Assembly: GCF_019175385.1 (NCBI RefSeq)
Contig: NC_083346.1
Coordinates: forward strand, 83,528,543 to 83,592,542
DNA length: 64,000 nt
Direction of reading: 5' to 3'
DNA from: Lycium barbarum
Taxonomy: Eukaryota > Streptophyta > Magnoliopsida > Solanales > Solanaceae
Shown: one piece after another, positions 21,200 to 33,026 of the stretch
Numbering within the stretch: the first letter of the stretch is position 1
Layout of the letters: each line of letters starts with the position of its first letter
Program-made: the position numbers and the translations under genes
Notes under the pieces: model-generated
What the model saw: only the letters and a program-made list of their open reading frames with translations
Databases searched by the model: none
What the model was told of the DNA's origin: nothing

Positions 21200-21961
21200 T
21201 GTCACACCCCAACCTTGGTGAGGCATGATTGGCAACCGGCACCTTACGAAAACCGAGCAAACCAACTGATAACTCACATCCTCAATGTTCAAACGGAAAA
21301 ATAAGGCCAAGAAGGCCAACAATGAATATAAAATCATGCATACGTATATATGTCATAGGCTTGTGACGTCTACATATCCACTAACAATACATAACTGAGA
21401 TGTACACAGGAATATGTCTGCAAAGCCTCTATGAATATGACTGAAGTACACAAGTCGGGACAGGGCCCCTGACATACCCTGTTGTCACAAAAAAAAAAAA
21501 CATATACAACTCAGACTCGGCAATGCTCCAGGAAGAGATGGAGCCCACCAGTCAAAACTGGTACCTGAAAGTATCCTACTGCAGATGATCCTCATCTTGT
21601 CTACTTGCACCCGTGGGCATGAACGCAGTATCCACAAGAAGGGACGTCAGTACGAACAATGTCCTGAGTATGTAAGACATGAATAGTAGTATGATATCAG
21701 AATGAAGATAACATAAGATAAAGTAAGTAGTTATACCTCGTACTCTTCTTAAGACCCCTGTCATATAAACTACTCGTCTACAGGAAAAACATTTCATAAA
21801 CATCCATACACAACATACATAAATATGCATTCACATACACTTACTATACATACATCTGTCATATCCGTACCCGATCCTTTCGGGACTCGGTGTCATTCGT
21901 ACTCGACCCTTTCCAGACTCGGTGTCATCCGTACCCGACCCTTTCTGGACTCGGTGTCATC
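21200..21961 (-). repeat. E 3' LTR, outer part
   Basis: TGTCACACCCCAACCTTGG and onward matches the start of E's other LTR at 56579 for about 740 bases. This includes the hairpin module read from the minus strand and three CGGACTCGGTGTCAT-type array units. The match stops at about 21957-21962 inside TCAT, where G's LTR begins in mid-sequence. About 1.5 kb of this LTR is missing between here and its remainder at 47515. Confidence 0.85.
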
Positions 21962-22322
21962 ATAGGAAAATCATTTTTCATTTTGAAACATAATTACTTT
22001 TATATACATAAGTCCTTCCGCTATCAAAATAATAATATAGATACAACAGAAACATCATGAGACCATACTACTCACACATGCATATCTACGAGTCTCTACA
22101 AGAGTACTAGACATATGGACAGGACAGGACACCGTCGTGCCCAAAATGCAGATGTGTACACAAAATAATAAACCAAATAGCACCACCGAAATAATGGAGT
22201 GCTCCTGTAAATCTGCTGATGACTTCTACGAGTCTGGATCACCTGCCTGTCTACCTGTGGGCATGAACACAACATCCACAGAAAATGGACGTCAGTACGA
22301 ACATTGTACCGAGTATATAAGG
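21962..22322 (-). repeat. G 3' LTR, terminal fragment
   Basis: Matches 42042-42390 of G's 5' LTR, including GACATATGGACAGGACAGG and the hairpin module (TGTGGGCATGAACACA...GTCAGTAC). It is cut by D at 22323, 15 bases from where F cut the other LTR. The matching ~370 bases after the cut (45476-45848 in the 5' LTR) are absent. Confidence 0.85.
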
Positions 22323-22587
22323 TGTTATAGGCGTATTTTGTACGTTCGGATGTTTCGGGGTAGTCGTGGCAAGTTAAGGGTAAGACCATTTTCAAAAATT
22401 ATTTTAATGTACAAGTTGTTATGAATATTATTTATGGATGTTATTAGTATGGAAATATTGAGAAAGGCTAAGGGTAAAAAGGGAAATTCACAAAGTTGTT
22501 CATGGAAATATTGTGGAAGGCTAGGGGCAAAACGGGAATTTCACAAAAGTTTCATGAAAGTTCAAGAAGGCCACTTTGGCCGTGTGC

Positions 22588-22672
<85 letters not shown>
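22588..22672. repeat. (TA)n microsatellite in D's 5' LTR
   Basis: About 85 bases of TA with one early CA interruption. The 3' LTR has only about 24 bases of TA at the same place (28799-28822), so the tract changed length after insertion. Confidence 0.95.
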
Positions 22673-22674
<2 letters not shown>

Positions 22675-24517
22675 CTTTAGCTTTTCCAGCATTCGCCGCC
22701 CCTTCAATAGCCTTTTGCGTGGATCCTATATATATATAGAAAAGTGATGGCGAAAAATAAAATAATTAGTCATCTTATTTTAATGTTTAAGAAACTTCAA
22801 GAAAGAGACATGTGTTCATATGGTATTGGAAAGAGCTACATATATATATAGAGAGAGAGAGAGATGACCAAAGCAAGACATATTTTCATCTGTAAAACTC
22901 AAAGAAACTCCAAGAAAAACAAAAGAGCCATTCGGCCATGGCTAGGGAAAATTGGCTCCATGGAGTTGATCAAGAAAAATTATTTTCTCCTAGTATTCCA
23001 ACCAATTGGAATGTCCTTATTAACATGAAGGAGTTGTTGGAGCAATTAAATCACTCAGTTGTGCAATATATTCCCCTAGCCGAATAAAGAGATAAGGGGA
23101 AAAAGGTATGTGTTCAACCTTCTCTTACATGTTTTATGGATGAATTGTGAGTATTGTAGAAGGTAGAAATTGATGAAATTCATGTAATATATGTGTGTGT
23201 GTGTTGTCCGAATAGTAGCTATGTGGGTGAGATGTGATGAATTGATTTTATTAAGTATTTCAATTGTTGCAATTGTGGATTCTATGATGAAAATGAAGGT
23301 TTGATAACTTGAAATGAAGTCGTAAATCGTTGTTGTATTGTTGTGGAAGTAAATGTGCCGTTAAAATAATTTCCTATTTTTGCATGAATGATATTGTTAA
23401 CGCGTGGTTGTTATACTTCATGACTATGGAAGAAAGGAAATGTGTTGTAATTGTTCTTGTTGAATTTGGAAGAATTCGGGTAATGTATGTGTTGGTTGGG
23501 CCGTTTGAAATGTTGTGCGGGTCGTTGAAGTGCTCTTGAATATTGTTGAATGGTTTCGGATTGGTATTTGAATATGTGAACAATTATGAATTGAATATAA
23601 AGGAAATGTTGTTGAATTATGTAGAAGGAGCTACTAATGTTGGAATGTATTTTGAATTAATTGTTGAAGTTGGAAATATGATTGTTGGCATTGTTGTTGA
23701 TGATAATTTGGACGAGTTGAATTATCGGATTGTTGTTGATAAAATTGGCCGAGTCAGATTCTCGGGGATGGTGTATTTACAGGGGAGATGCTGCCGAAAT
23801 TTGGGCAGATTATGAGTGAATTCATTTGAAGAACTAAAGCAAGTGTATGACGACGAAGCTAACGATTGTGTAAATATTCTTGAATGTAGACTAGCAAGTT
23901 TGGACAAATAAGCGTAGCTAATTGGTCGTGAGACAGGTATGTAAGGCTTACCCTTTCTTTCTTTTGGCATGTCCTAGAGCTTAGTAAGGTATGACATGAC
24001 ACGCACCTTGGGGTAACTCTACTCTTTGATTCCGAGCTTGGTTATGATGCTTATTCTCTTTGGTCATGAGCTTGTTTCATATGTTTGTGTATTGTATGAT
24101 TAACAAATGAATAAGCTACTTCATATGGTTTTGATATGTATCCATGATTCCGAAGCCCCGTTTGATATGTTTCCGAGTTTGTCTATGATTCTTATTCACT
24201 TTTGACATGAGTACGCTCGATACAGTTGAGCTTATTATATGATTGAATAACGAGATGAGCATAAAGAATCCTGTTTCTAAATGAGTTCTGTAAGTTTTAA
24301 TGTCCCTAACTTTCGTAAAAAAATCTTGGATTTCGTTCGAAACGTTCGTAAAAGTTCAGTAGTAAAAATGTCTGTAACTTTCCCATAATAAACCGGATTG
24401 ACTTGAGACGTTTTTATGATCCTTCAAATGTCGGTAAGAGTACGTCTCTATCGAGTCTTGATTTATGTGCATATGGTTTCGTACTACTCTGTTCGTGCAA
24501 GTCTCAGTATGTCCTTC

Positions 24518-24850
24518 ACTGAGCCCCTGGCCATGATATGTTCTCGTGCGTACTTCTCTGCATTGTTCACCGCGTCCCTCTCACTTGCGGGCCGGGGCAT
24601 GATATATATAATATGATGACGGGGTGGTGGCCAGGATGACATATGATGACTTTATTCACCGCGTCCCGCAAAAGAGGCCCGAGGCACGTTACATGCATAT
24701 GTGATACATGACATTGGCATACATGATTTCATTCACCGCGTCCCTCAATGGAGGGCCGGGGCACGTTATATGAAAATATGATATATAATGATGACATACA
24801 TGATTCCATTCACCGCATCCCTCAATGGAGGGCCGGGGCACGTTCTATGA
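24518..24850 (+). repeat. D LTR: array of small hairpin repeats
   Basis: Units of the form CACCGCGTCCCTCAATGGAGGGCC, then GGGCACGTT, occur at about 24571, 24657, 24736 and 24809, with a degraded one at 24518. They are spaced about 75-85 bases. Each unit is a hairpin (CCCTC/GAGGG, or CCCGC/GAGG). The same array is in the 3' LTR at 30600-30950. Confidence 0.75.
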
Positions 24851-25480
24851 TATATGATATACGCTGATGGTATACATGATTTCCATTTATGATTTATGAT
24901 GACATACATGATTTTCATTTTAAAAGGCAAGTGCTTTGATGTTTTAAAATGTCATACGTGATTCTGGTAAATCCCTGTTTCAGTTATAATCCTCTTTTCT
25001 GTATTCTATGCCTTACATGCTCAGTACATATTCCGTACTGACCCCCTTTCTTCGGGGGTTGCGTTTCATGCCACGCAGGTACACCCAGATGTGTAAAGGA
25101 TACTGCTAGAAGACGCTTCAGCTGGATTGGCAACTCCAATCGCTCCTGGAGTGCTGCCGAGTCAGAGTACGTGTGCTAAGATGTCTGATTAATTTTAGAG
25201 ACTTTGCAGACAGAGTCGTGGGTATTGGTTGTCAGTTGTGTAAGCGGCTCCATCAGCCGATGTGTCATTTTGTGTTATGATATAAGTTCTATATGATTAC
25301 AGATTTTGTTTTATTTGAAAGCTACGAGAAAGAATATTTCTGAAAGTTGTACTATGTATTTCATCCTTATTTGATTTAAAAGTTCGACAAGATTATGTGT
25401 GTACTAAGGGTCAAAGGGTTCGCTCGGCCCTAAGTAAGGGTCGGGTGCCCATCACACCCTAGTAAGGTTAGGGTGTGACA

Positions 25481-25578
25481 AAGTGGTATCAGAGCAGGTT
25501 GTCCTAGGGGTTGTCTGCAAAGTCGTGTCCAGTAGAGTCCTGTTTATGGTGTGAAGCGCGCCACATTTATAAACAGGA
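25481..25578 (+). other. D: PBS and leader stem-loop
   Basis: PBS TGGTATCAGAGCA (25484-25496) is a perfect match to the tRNA-Met primer site. The leader stem TCCTGTTTAT (25538-25547) pairs perfectly with ATAAACAGGA (25569-25578), with an inner GGTG/CGCC. Relative to C one U-A pair is replaced by C-G. Confidence 0.75.
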
Positions 25579-26695
25579 GGCTGCGGGGCATCTAGGGATT
25601 GTTGACCTTCTTTCTGTCTTAGATCGTGCGATAGAGCCGAGTCATAGGGAAATGAAATTCCTTATGTAAGCCTTACATACGACCGAAGGAGGTAAGTGAT
25701 GATATGGAAAGTCACTGCGGTAAGTATTGATATATTTGATCCGTTGCCTGGAACTGGAAGTACTGGATGGCTGGAATGTGTTATATAGCCGTATGTTCTG
25801 TGGGGTATTGTCAATATTTGCTGCGTACAAATTTTGGAATAGTAAGAATGGTAAAGAAGATTCTGCCAGAACTGTTGGATACGCCTAACAGAAGAAAGTG
25901 TGGAAAGGAAATATCGTAAGTAGACAATAAGTGGGATGAATTGTTTCAGAAAGGTTATGGATTTGGTATGACGTGAAAGATAACAGTAAGCAAGACGATT
26001 AGCAGTCCAGAGGACTAAAATAGACGACATTCGAGGTTTAGCAAGAGCAAGGTCTGTTAAAGGATTCAGAGAAAGTCGACAATCGGTTTTGCTGAGGATT
26101 ATTATTTAAGGATGGTGAGTGCAGATCCGAACAGGCTGATACCCGAAGTATTCATAAGTAACGGCAAGGAAGGTATGATCCCCACCATAGGGAATCTGGA
26201 AATCTGGGATAAAAGGTAATTATGCGCATAAGTGAAAGGTGAATATTGAGGACCGAAAAAGGGTAAAATAGTAATTGTAAAGGAAAGGACGTGTTACGAG
26301 GATGTCTCGGAATCTGTAAGGCCTCGACTAGCTCCAAATCATGTAATAAAGGTCATGCGAGGAGGTGGATGCGATTATATCAGCATTAAGACACCGGATT
26401 CCATCGAAGTTTCGAGGTTAAGCGTGCTAAGGCGAGAGAAATATTGGGATGGGCGACCCCCTGAGAAGTATGCAAGAAATCCTAAAGATTTAAACGTAAG
26501 AGACAAATGAAAAGCTAGAGTAACCTAAGGGAAAGCTAGAGTATATGGGATGGATGGAGGCCATGAGAGGTCGCGTAGGACGAGGCAGACTAGATCGGTA
26601 AAGGGAAAAAAAGTGCATTACTGCTTTGGAATTAGGATAGGCTTGAATAGCGTTTGGAGGTATTTTGTGGGCAAGGTAGTAGCAATTATACATAC

Positions 26696-26764
<69 letters not shown>

Positions 26765-28495
26765 TGCGTAGGATATCCCATATGTGATCGAATCGGTGGG
26801 CATGTATGTCCCAGCAGCCGGTGCTACGGAAAAGAAGGAAGGACTGTAGATAGAAGACAAGGAGATTAGAATGCCAGAAAAAGGTGAAGGGTAGGAAACC
26901 TTAGTGAGTGAAACCCCCAAGAGAAATTTTTATAAAAGTACGAGACCACTTGGATAAAAATTCAAAGGTAGGCATATGAAGAGGATGGAGTATGGTAACA
27001 TAGAACAAAAGAGGAATGTGTGAGGTTTGAGAACCAATTTCTAATAAGTGGGGCTAAAGGAATAGTGACTATGACGAGGAATGTGAAGCAAGAAAACAAT
27101 GATTAAGCCTTGTGGCGATGTTAGGAGATTTAGGCCCTTGAAAGGTATGTAAAGGAATAAAATGTGCAGCTATATTAATGTGGTTGCCTCGGACATGGAA
27201 ATGCTTTCCTGAAAGGATGCCTTGGGAATAACACGGATTTGCACGTTTAAGGTAAAAATTCTACGAACTTCACAGCCGATGCCACAAATGGCAAAAGAAG
27301 AAAAGTGTCCAAGGAGGAAGGAACCTAGGGAAGGTTAAGGATGAAAGTAGAGAAGTATACCAAAGGTTAGGCGAAGGAAGAAAAGAATGCTTGGGAGTAA
27401 AATAATTGGAGATCTAATTTCTAACCATACGCGTAAGAGGGATATCTTGACGAGTTAGCGATAAGGACCCGGTTACGTACCACGGAAAGAATAAGGATTT
27501 GCAAAATCAATGGTATGGAATGGGGATTCATGTTAGGTCTGAAAGATTTGATCATAGAAAAAAAAATGGAATGAAATGTAAAGAATGTACATAGGAGACC
27601 GCCCGGTTATAGCGTCATAAATATAGTTAAAGATTCGATGAATAAGGATAAAGAGAGTGAAAATTGTAAGAATTCTGTGCTAAGAACAAAAGTAGCGGGA
27701 CGCTTGAGAGATATGGACGCACGGCTGCGATACGAGCTCATAGTTAAGAAGAATTACGAGTAGGTAAGCTAAATGGGTGAAAGAATTAATAGTGGATAGG
27801 AAGGTATGGGAATATTGACAAGAATGATGATATAGGCGCGAGATGAAAGAAAAACTTATGATAAGAAGTTTCGATATGTTATGCACGGAGTTGGGAAGAA
27901 AGATGAGGAGTAAGGTAATTATCGTAGATGAAGGTACTTGAAAACGGTTGGCGTACAAAGAGCCCCTTTAAAAAGGGGGGGGGGGGGGAGAACATATTAT
28001 ATTGGACTTAAAAGGATATTTCGGATGACAGCGACTGTTAAACGAAAGTATCGACAATTGGTAGTCTGAAATTCTTGAAAGAAAGAAAGGACGCAGTGCC
28101 TATGAATGAGATAAACGAGTTCATCGGATACTAGAAAATAGTTCATGGGCCATTAATTATACGGAGCATGAGAGTATACGCTGTAGAATTATATGAATCA
28201 TCGACCTGAAGCAATGCTCGACCATATTTGTAAGGAATAACGTTGGACGAAACGAGCGCCGATACAAAGAAATCAAAGATAAGTATACTTGTGTCAAGAA
28301 ATGACCTGGGAAGGACAGGGATAATAAATTGGCGCAATGGATTGGAAAACCCATGACACGAAATGAGGACTCATGTAAAGACCGAGGAGTTCGACTACAA
28401 AGAAAATAAGGTGAAAGATAAGGAATGGGCATGAAGAAAAGTACAACTATAAGAGAGACCCTCCCGAAGTATTATAATACCCCATGAGATCGGTT
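25579..28495 (+). other. D: non-coding, purine-rich interior (2.9 kb)
   Basis: No gag or pol motif on either strand. As in B, a copy of the autonomous 3' spacer lies near the start (25790-25870: GTGGGGTATTGTCAATAT, AAGAAGATTCTGCCAG). It is followed by A/G-rich sequence of unknown origin. It includes (TA)n at 26695-26761 and a run of 14 G at 27975-27988. Unlike B there is no clear TTTCAG acceptor at the leader end. Most frames lie on the pyrimidine-rich minus strand and look random. Confidence 0.7.
26695..26761. repeat. (TA)n microsatellite in D's interior
   Basis: Nearly pure TA dinucleotides with two CA interruptions at the start. Frames read through it on both strands encode only Ile-Tyr repeats and are artefacts. 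Confidence 0.95.
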
Positions 28496-28532
28496 GAACA
28501 TTCGAGGACGAATGTTCTAAAGGGGGGGAGGA
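28496..28532 (+). other. D: pre-PPT hairpin and polypurine tract
   Basis: Arms GAACATTCG (28496-28504) and CGAATGTTC (28509-28517) around AGGA are identical to those of C. The PPT AAAGGGGGGGAGGA follows and abuts the 3' LTR. Confidence 0.88.
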
Positions 28533-31500
28533 TGTTATAACCCGTATTTTGTACGTTCGGATGTTTCGGGGTAGTCGTGGCAAGTTAAGGGTAAGACCAT
28601 TTTCAAAAATTATTTTAATGTACAAGTTGTTATGAATATTATTTATGGATGTTATTAGTATGGAAATATTGAGAAAGGCTAAGGGTAAAAAGGAAAATTC
28701 ACAAAGTGATTCATGGAAATATTGTGGAAGGCTAGGGGCAAAACGGGAATTTCACAAAAGTTTCAGGAAAGTTCAAGAAGGCCACTTTGGCCGTGTGCTA
28801 TATATATATATATATATATATAGAAAAGTGATGGCCAAAAATAAAATAATTAGTCATCTTATTTTAATGTTTAAGAAACTTCAAGAAAGAGACATGTGTT
28901 CACATGGTATTGGAAGGAGCTATATATATAGAGAGAGAGGGAGAGATGACCAAAGCAAGACATATTTTCATCTTTAAAACTCAAAGAAACTCCAAGAAAA
29001 ACCAAAGAGCCATTCGGCCATGGCTAGGGAAAATTGGCTCCATGGAGTTGATCAAGAAAAATTATTTTCTCCTAGTATTCCAACCAATTGGAATGTCCTT
29101 ATTAACCTAAAGGAGTTGTTGGAGCAATTAAATCACTCAGTTGTGCAATATATGCCCCTAGCCGAGTAAAGAGATAAGGGGAAAAAGGTATGTGTTCAAC
29201 CTTCTCTTACATGTTTTATGGAAGAATTGTGAGTATTGTTGAAGGTAGAAATGGATGAAATTCATGTAATATATATGTGTGTGGGTGTTGGTCGAATAGT
29301 AGCTATGTGGGTGAGATGTGATGAATTAATTTTATTAAGTATTTCAATTGTTGCAGTTGTGGATTCTATGATGAAAATGAAGGTTTGATACCTTAAAATG
29401 AAGTCGTAAATCGTTGTGGTATTGTTGTGGAAGTAAATGTGCCGTTAAAATAATTTCCTATGTTTGCATGAATGATATTGTTAACGCGTGGTTGTTATAC
29501 TTCATGAATATGGAAGAAAGGAAATGTGTTGTAATTGTTCTTGTTGAATTTCGAAGAATTCGGGTAATGTATGTGTTGGTTAGGCCGTTTGAAATGTTGT
29601 GCGGGTTGTTGAAGTGCTCTTGAATATTGTTGAATGGTTTCGGATTAGTATTTGAATATGTGAACAATTATGAATTGAATATAAAGGAAATGCTATTGAA
29701 TTATGTAGAAGGAGCTACTAATGTTGGAATGTATTTTGAATTAATTGTTGAAGTTGGAAATATGATTGTTGGTATTGTTGTTGATGATAATTTGGCCGAG
29801 TTGAATTCTCGGATTGTTGTTGATAAAATTGGCCGAGTCAGATTCTCGGGGATGGTGTATTTACAGGGGAGATGCTGCCGAAATTTCGGCAGATTAGGAG
29901 TGAATTCATTTGAAGAACTAAAGCAAGTGTATGACGACGAAGCTAACGATTGTGTAAATATTCTTGAATGTAGACTAGCAAGTTTGGACAAATAAGCGTA
30001 GCTAATTGGTCGTGAGACAGGTATGTAAGGCTTACCCTTTCTTTCTTTTGGCATGTCCTAGAGCTTAGTAAGGTATGACATGACACGCACCTTGGGGTAA
30101 CTCTACTCTTTGATTCCGAGCTTGGTTATGATGCTTATTCTCTTTGGTCATGAGCTTGTTTCATATGTTTGTGTATTGTATGATTAACAAATGAATAAGC
30201 TACTTCATATGGTTTTGATATGTATCCATGATTCCGAAGCCCCGTTTGATATGTTTCCGAGTTTGTCTATGATTCTTATTCACTTTTGACATGAGTACGC
30301 TCGATACAGTTGAGCTTATTATATGATTGAATAACGAGATGAGAATAAAGAATCCTGTTTCTAAATGAGTTCTGTAAGTTTTAATGTCCCTAACTTTCGT
30401 AAAAAAATCTTGGATTTGCTTTGAAACGTTCGTAAAAGTTCTGTAGTAAAAATGTTTGTAACTTTCCCATACTAAACCGGATTGACTTGAGAGGTGTTTA
30501 TGATCCTTCAAATGTCGGTAAGAGTACGTCTCTATCGAGTCTTGATTTATGTGCATATGGTTTCACACTACTCTGTTCGTGCAAGTCTCAGTATGTCCTT
30601 CACTGATCCCGGGCCAGGATATGTTCTCGTGCGTACTTCTCTGCATTGTTCACCGCGTCCCTCTCACTTGCCGGCCGGGGCACGATATATATGATATGAT
30701 GACATTATGATATGATGACGGGGTGGTGGCCAGGATGGCATATGATGACTCTATTCACCGCGTCCCGCAAAAGAGGCCCGGGGCACGTTACATGCATATG
30801 TGATACATGACATTGGCATACATGATTTCATTCACTGCGTCCCTCAATGGAGGGTCGGGGCACGTTATATGCAAATATGATATATAATGATGACATACAT
30901 GAGTCTATTCACCGCGTCCCTCAATGGATGGCCGGGGCACGTTCTATGATATATGATATACGCTGATGGTATACATGATTTCCATTTATGATTTATGATG
31001 ACATACATGATTTTCATTTAAAAAGGCAAGTGCTTTGATGTTTTAAAAGGTCATACGTGATTCTGGTAAATCCCTGTTTCAGTTATAATCCTCTATTCTG
31101 TATTCTATGCCTTACATGCTCAGTACATATTCCGTACTGACTCCCTTTCTTCGGGGGCTGCGTTTCATGCCACGCAGGTACACCCAGATGAGTAAAGGAT
31201 ACTGCTAGAAGTCGCTTCAGCTGGATTGGCAACTCCAATCGCTCCTGGAGTGCTGCCGAGTCAGAGTACGTGTGCTAAGATGTCTGATTAATGTTAGAGA
31301 CTTTGCAGACAGAGTCGTGGGTATTGGTTGTCAGTTCTGTAAGTGGCTCCATCAGCCGATGTGTCATTTTGTGTTATGATATAAGTTCTATATGATTACA
31401 GATTTTGTTTGATTTGAAAGCTACGAGAAAGAATATTTCTGAAAGTTGTACTATGTATTTCATCCATATTTGATTTAAAAGTTCGACAAGATTATGTGTG

Positions 31501-31553
31501 TACTAAGGGTCAGAGGGTTCGCTCGGCCCTAAGTAAGGGTCGGGTGCCCATCA
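28533..31553 (+). repeat. D 3' LTR, missing its last ~27 bases
   Basis: Matches the 5' LTR closely from TGTTATAACCCG to CGGGTGCCCATCA. The terminal hairpin's right arm and the GTGTGACA end are lost at the junction with G. It carries a short (TA)n (28799-28822), a hairpin array at 30600-30950 and a hairpin module at about 31118-31180. Confidence 0.9.
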
Positions 31554-33026
31554 TATACCCATCGTAAACTTAACATTTTCATACATTGCTTAGGCATATC
31601 ATAAACTTACATTATTGTACATCTCATAGACATATTATGACTTAGCATCATTATACATTTATCATCAAAACATACATTAGAACTTTAAGGCAACTATGGC
31701 TATGTCGGGGTAACATAAGGTCGTGAACCCCCGATTCCGTTATGGAGCATTCTGGCTCACCTTGAAGGAATTAGCATATAAGGTGAGTGTATACAAAGAA
31801 CAATATCAATGGATCATAATAAGAATCATTAGCATTGTAGAAACATAATATCATGGGCCTTACACTCTTTAGACTTGGACTCATCATTATGATGCTCGTA
31901 ACATATCTCTTATCTTGTCTCATATGAAGCTCTTTAGCAAGATTGACTTATAGTTTTTGGATGTGGGAAAGTCATGAAGAGATAAAGAATATCATGTCAT
32001 AAGAATCATTCCTTAGAAAGAAGGGACTTGCCTTACATACCTCTTTCGTGTAGCTACTCTATCGTTTGATCGTTCTTCTTCGTTGCTCACGTCTTTACCT
32101 TCAAGGGAGTTCATACTCATATTAGATAATCGATAACATAAGCGTGTTTGAACTAAGCTAGAAAAATTTGGGTAGCGTCTCCTTTATTTATACTACATTC
32201 TCCATATCATACATCAACTCCCAAACGTTAATAACAACATTCATAATATCATCATCAATAACTTTTATCAAATTCCTCATTATCCAATCCCCACAATTTC
32301 CTCTCAAAGTCATCCATAATCATGATCATAGCACAACATTACATTCGTTCTCATCTAACATTTATCTCATTCTCTCAACATCATTCATAACATTTTTATA
32401 AGCACAACATATCAAAGATCATGACTCATCTCAAGCTACTACTCAAAATCTGATTATTTTCATCTTTATAACCCATTTTCTATTTCCTTTCATAATCTAA
32501 GTCTTCCATCCTCTCAATACCTTGAACAACATGGAATGATCATGAAACTTACCTTAGATAGTGTGGGAATGAGCCTTGAGTGGAAATACTTCACTTGAGC
32601 CAAAACCCTAGCTTCACTCCCAAGAGAATTCTTGACTTGGAGGAATCCTAGTGAGCTTCTTGCACTTGATTCACTTGAATTCTTGATATTGATCTTTGCT
32701 TTCCTTTGTATTCTTGTATATTAAGTGTGTGGAACCCTCTAGAAGCTTTCAGAGAAGTAGAGAAGTGGAAAGAATGAGAAAATAAAGTGGGAACATGTAT
32801 TTATTGTTGCAACTTAATCTGTCCGTCGGGACTTATACGGACCACTTATACGGTCCGTATAAGTGTCCGTGGTTCACCACCATGGAAAACAATGTTGTAG
32901 TTGGGTTATACGGACCCTTATACGGTCCGTATAAAGTTCCACGGTCCGTATAAGTGATCGTGGTTCACCATCAGGCAAAATACCACTTCTGTTGGGTGTA
33001 ATCCGGACCCTTATACGGTCCGTATA
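31554..33026 (-). repeat. G 3' LTR, central part
   Basis: Matches 45848-47340 of G's 5' LTR closely, starting CATATACCCATC. It contains the donor-like CTAAGGTAAGT on the minus strand (about 32548-32558), the conserved AGGTATGTAAGGC motif (minus, about 32030-32045) and part of the ACGGNCCGT array (32830-33026). It is cut by H inside a palindrome, leaving GTATA at 33022-33026. A 77-codon frame at 32168 recurs at 46478 only because the LTRs are copies. Confidence 0.88.

Larger units (their letters stand above)
22323..25480 (+). repeat. D 5' LTR (3.2 kb)
   Basis: Contains a long (TA)n (22588-22672), a 54-bp stretch absent from the 3' LTR (22673-22726), an AGGTATGT motif near 23937 and a hairpin array (24518-24850). 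The hairpin module at 25022-25078 has CAGTAC/GTACTG, CCCCC-TTTCTTC-GGGGG and TGCG/CGCA, followed by ACTCC/GGAGT and CGGCT-CCATC-AGCCG. The terminal hairpin has arms TCACACCCTA and TAGGGTGTGA (25452-25478). Frames of up to ~120 codons on both strands around 23540-23970 also appear in the 3' LTR, but I do not regard them as genes. Confidence 0.9.
22323..31553 (+). mobile_element. Element D: non-coding LARD-like LTR retrotransposon inserted in G
   Basis: 5' LTR 22323-25480, PBS 25484-25496, 3.05 kb non-coding interior, pre-PPT hairpin and PPT 28496-28532, 3' LTR 28533-31553. LTRs start TGTTATAxxCGTATTTTGTACG. The 5' LTR ends GGTTAGGGTGTGACA. The 3' LTR stops at CGGGTGCCCATCA, about 27 bases short, and runs straight into G's LTR. 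So the right end and about 370 bases of G were lost together. No TSD can be scored (left pentamer TAAGG). Confidence 0.88.

Noticed and set aside
23543..23970. Frames on both strands in D's LTRs (also 29627-30054) with a partial match in I (49112-49327)
   Set aside because: The similarity follows from LTR homology. Stops differ between copies, both strands are open at once, and there is no known domain.
26550..26920. Frames through TA repeats encoding Ile-Tyr runs (also near 22434-22747, 53155-53559, 62827-63108)
   Set aside because: Stop-free only because TA repeats lack stops in some frames; low-complexity artefacts.
32168..32401. 77-codon frame repeated at 46478-46711
   Set aside because: Both lie in the two LTRs of G; duplication by reverse transcription explains the repeat.
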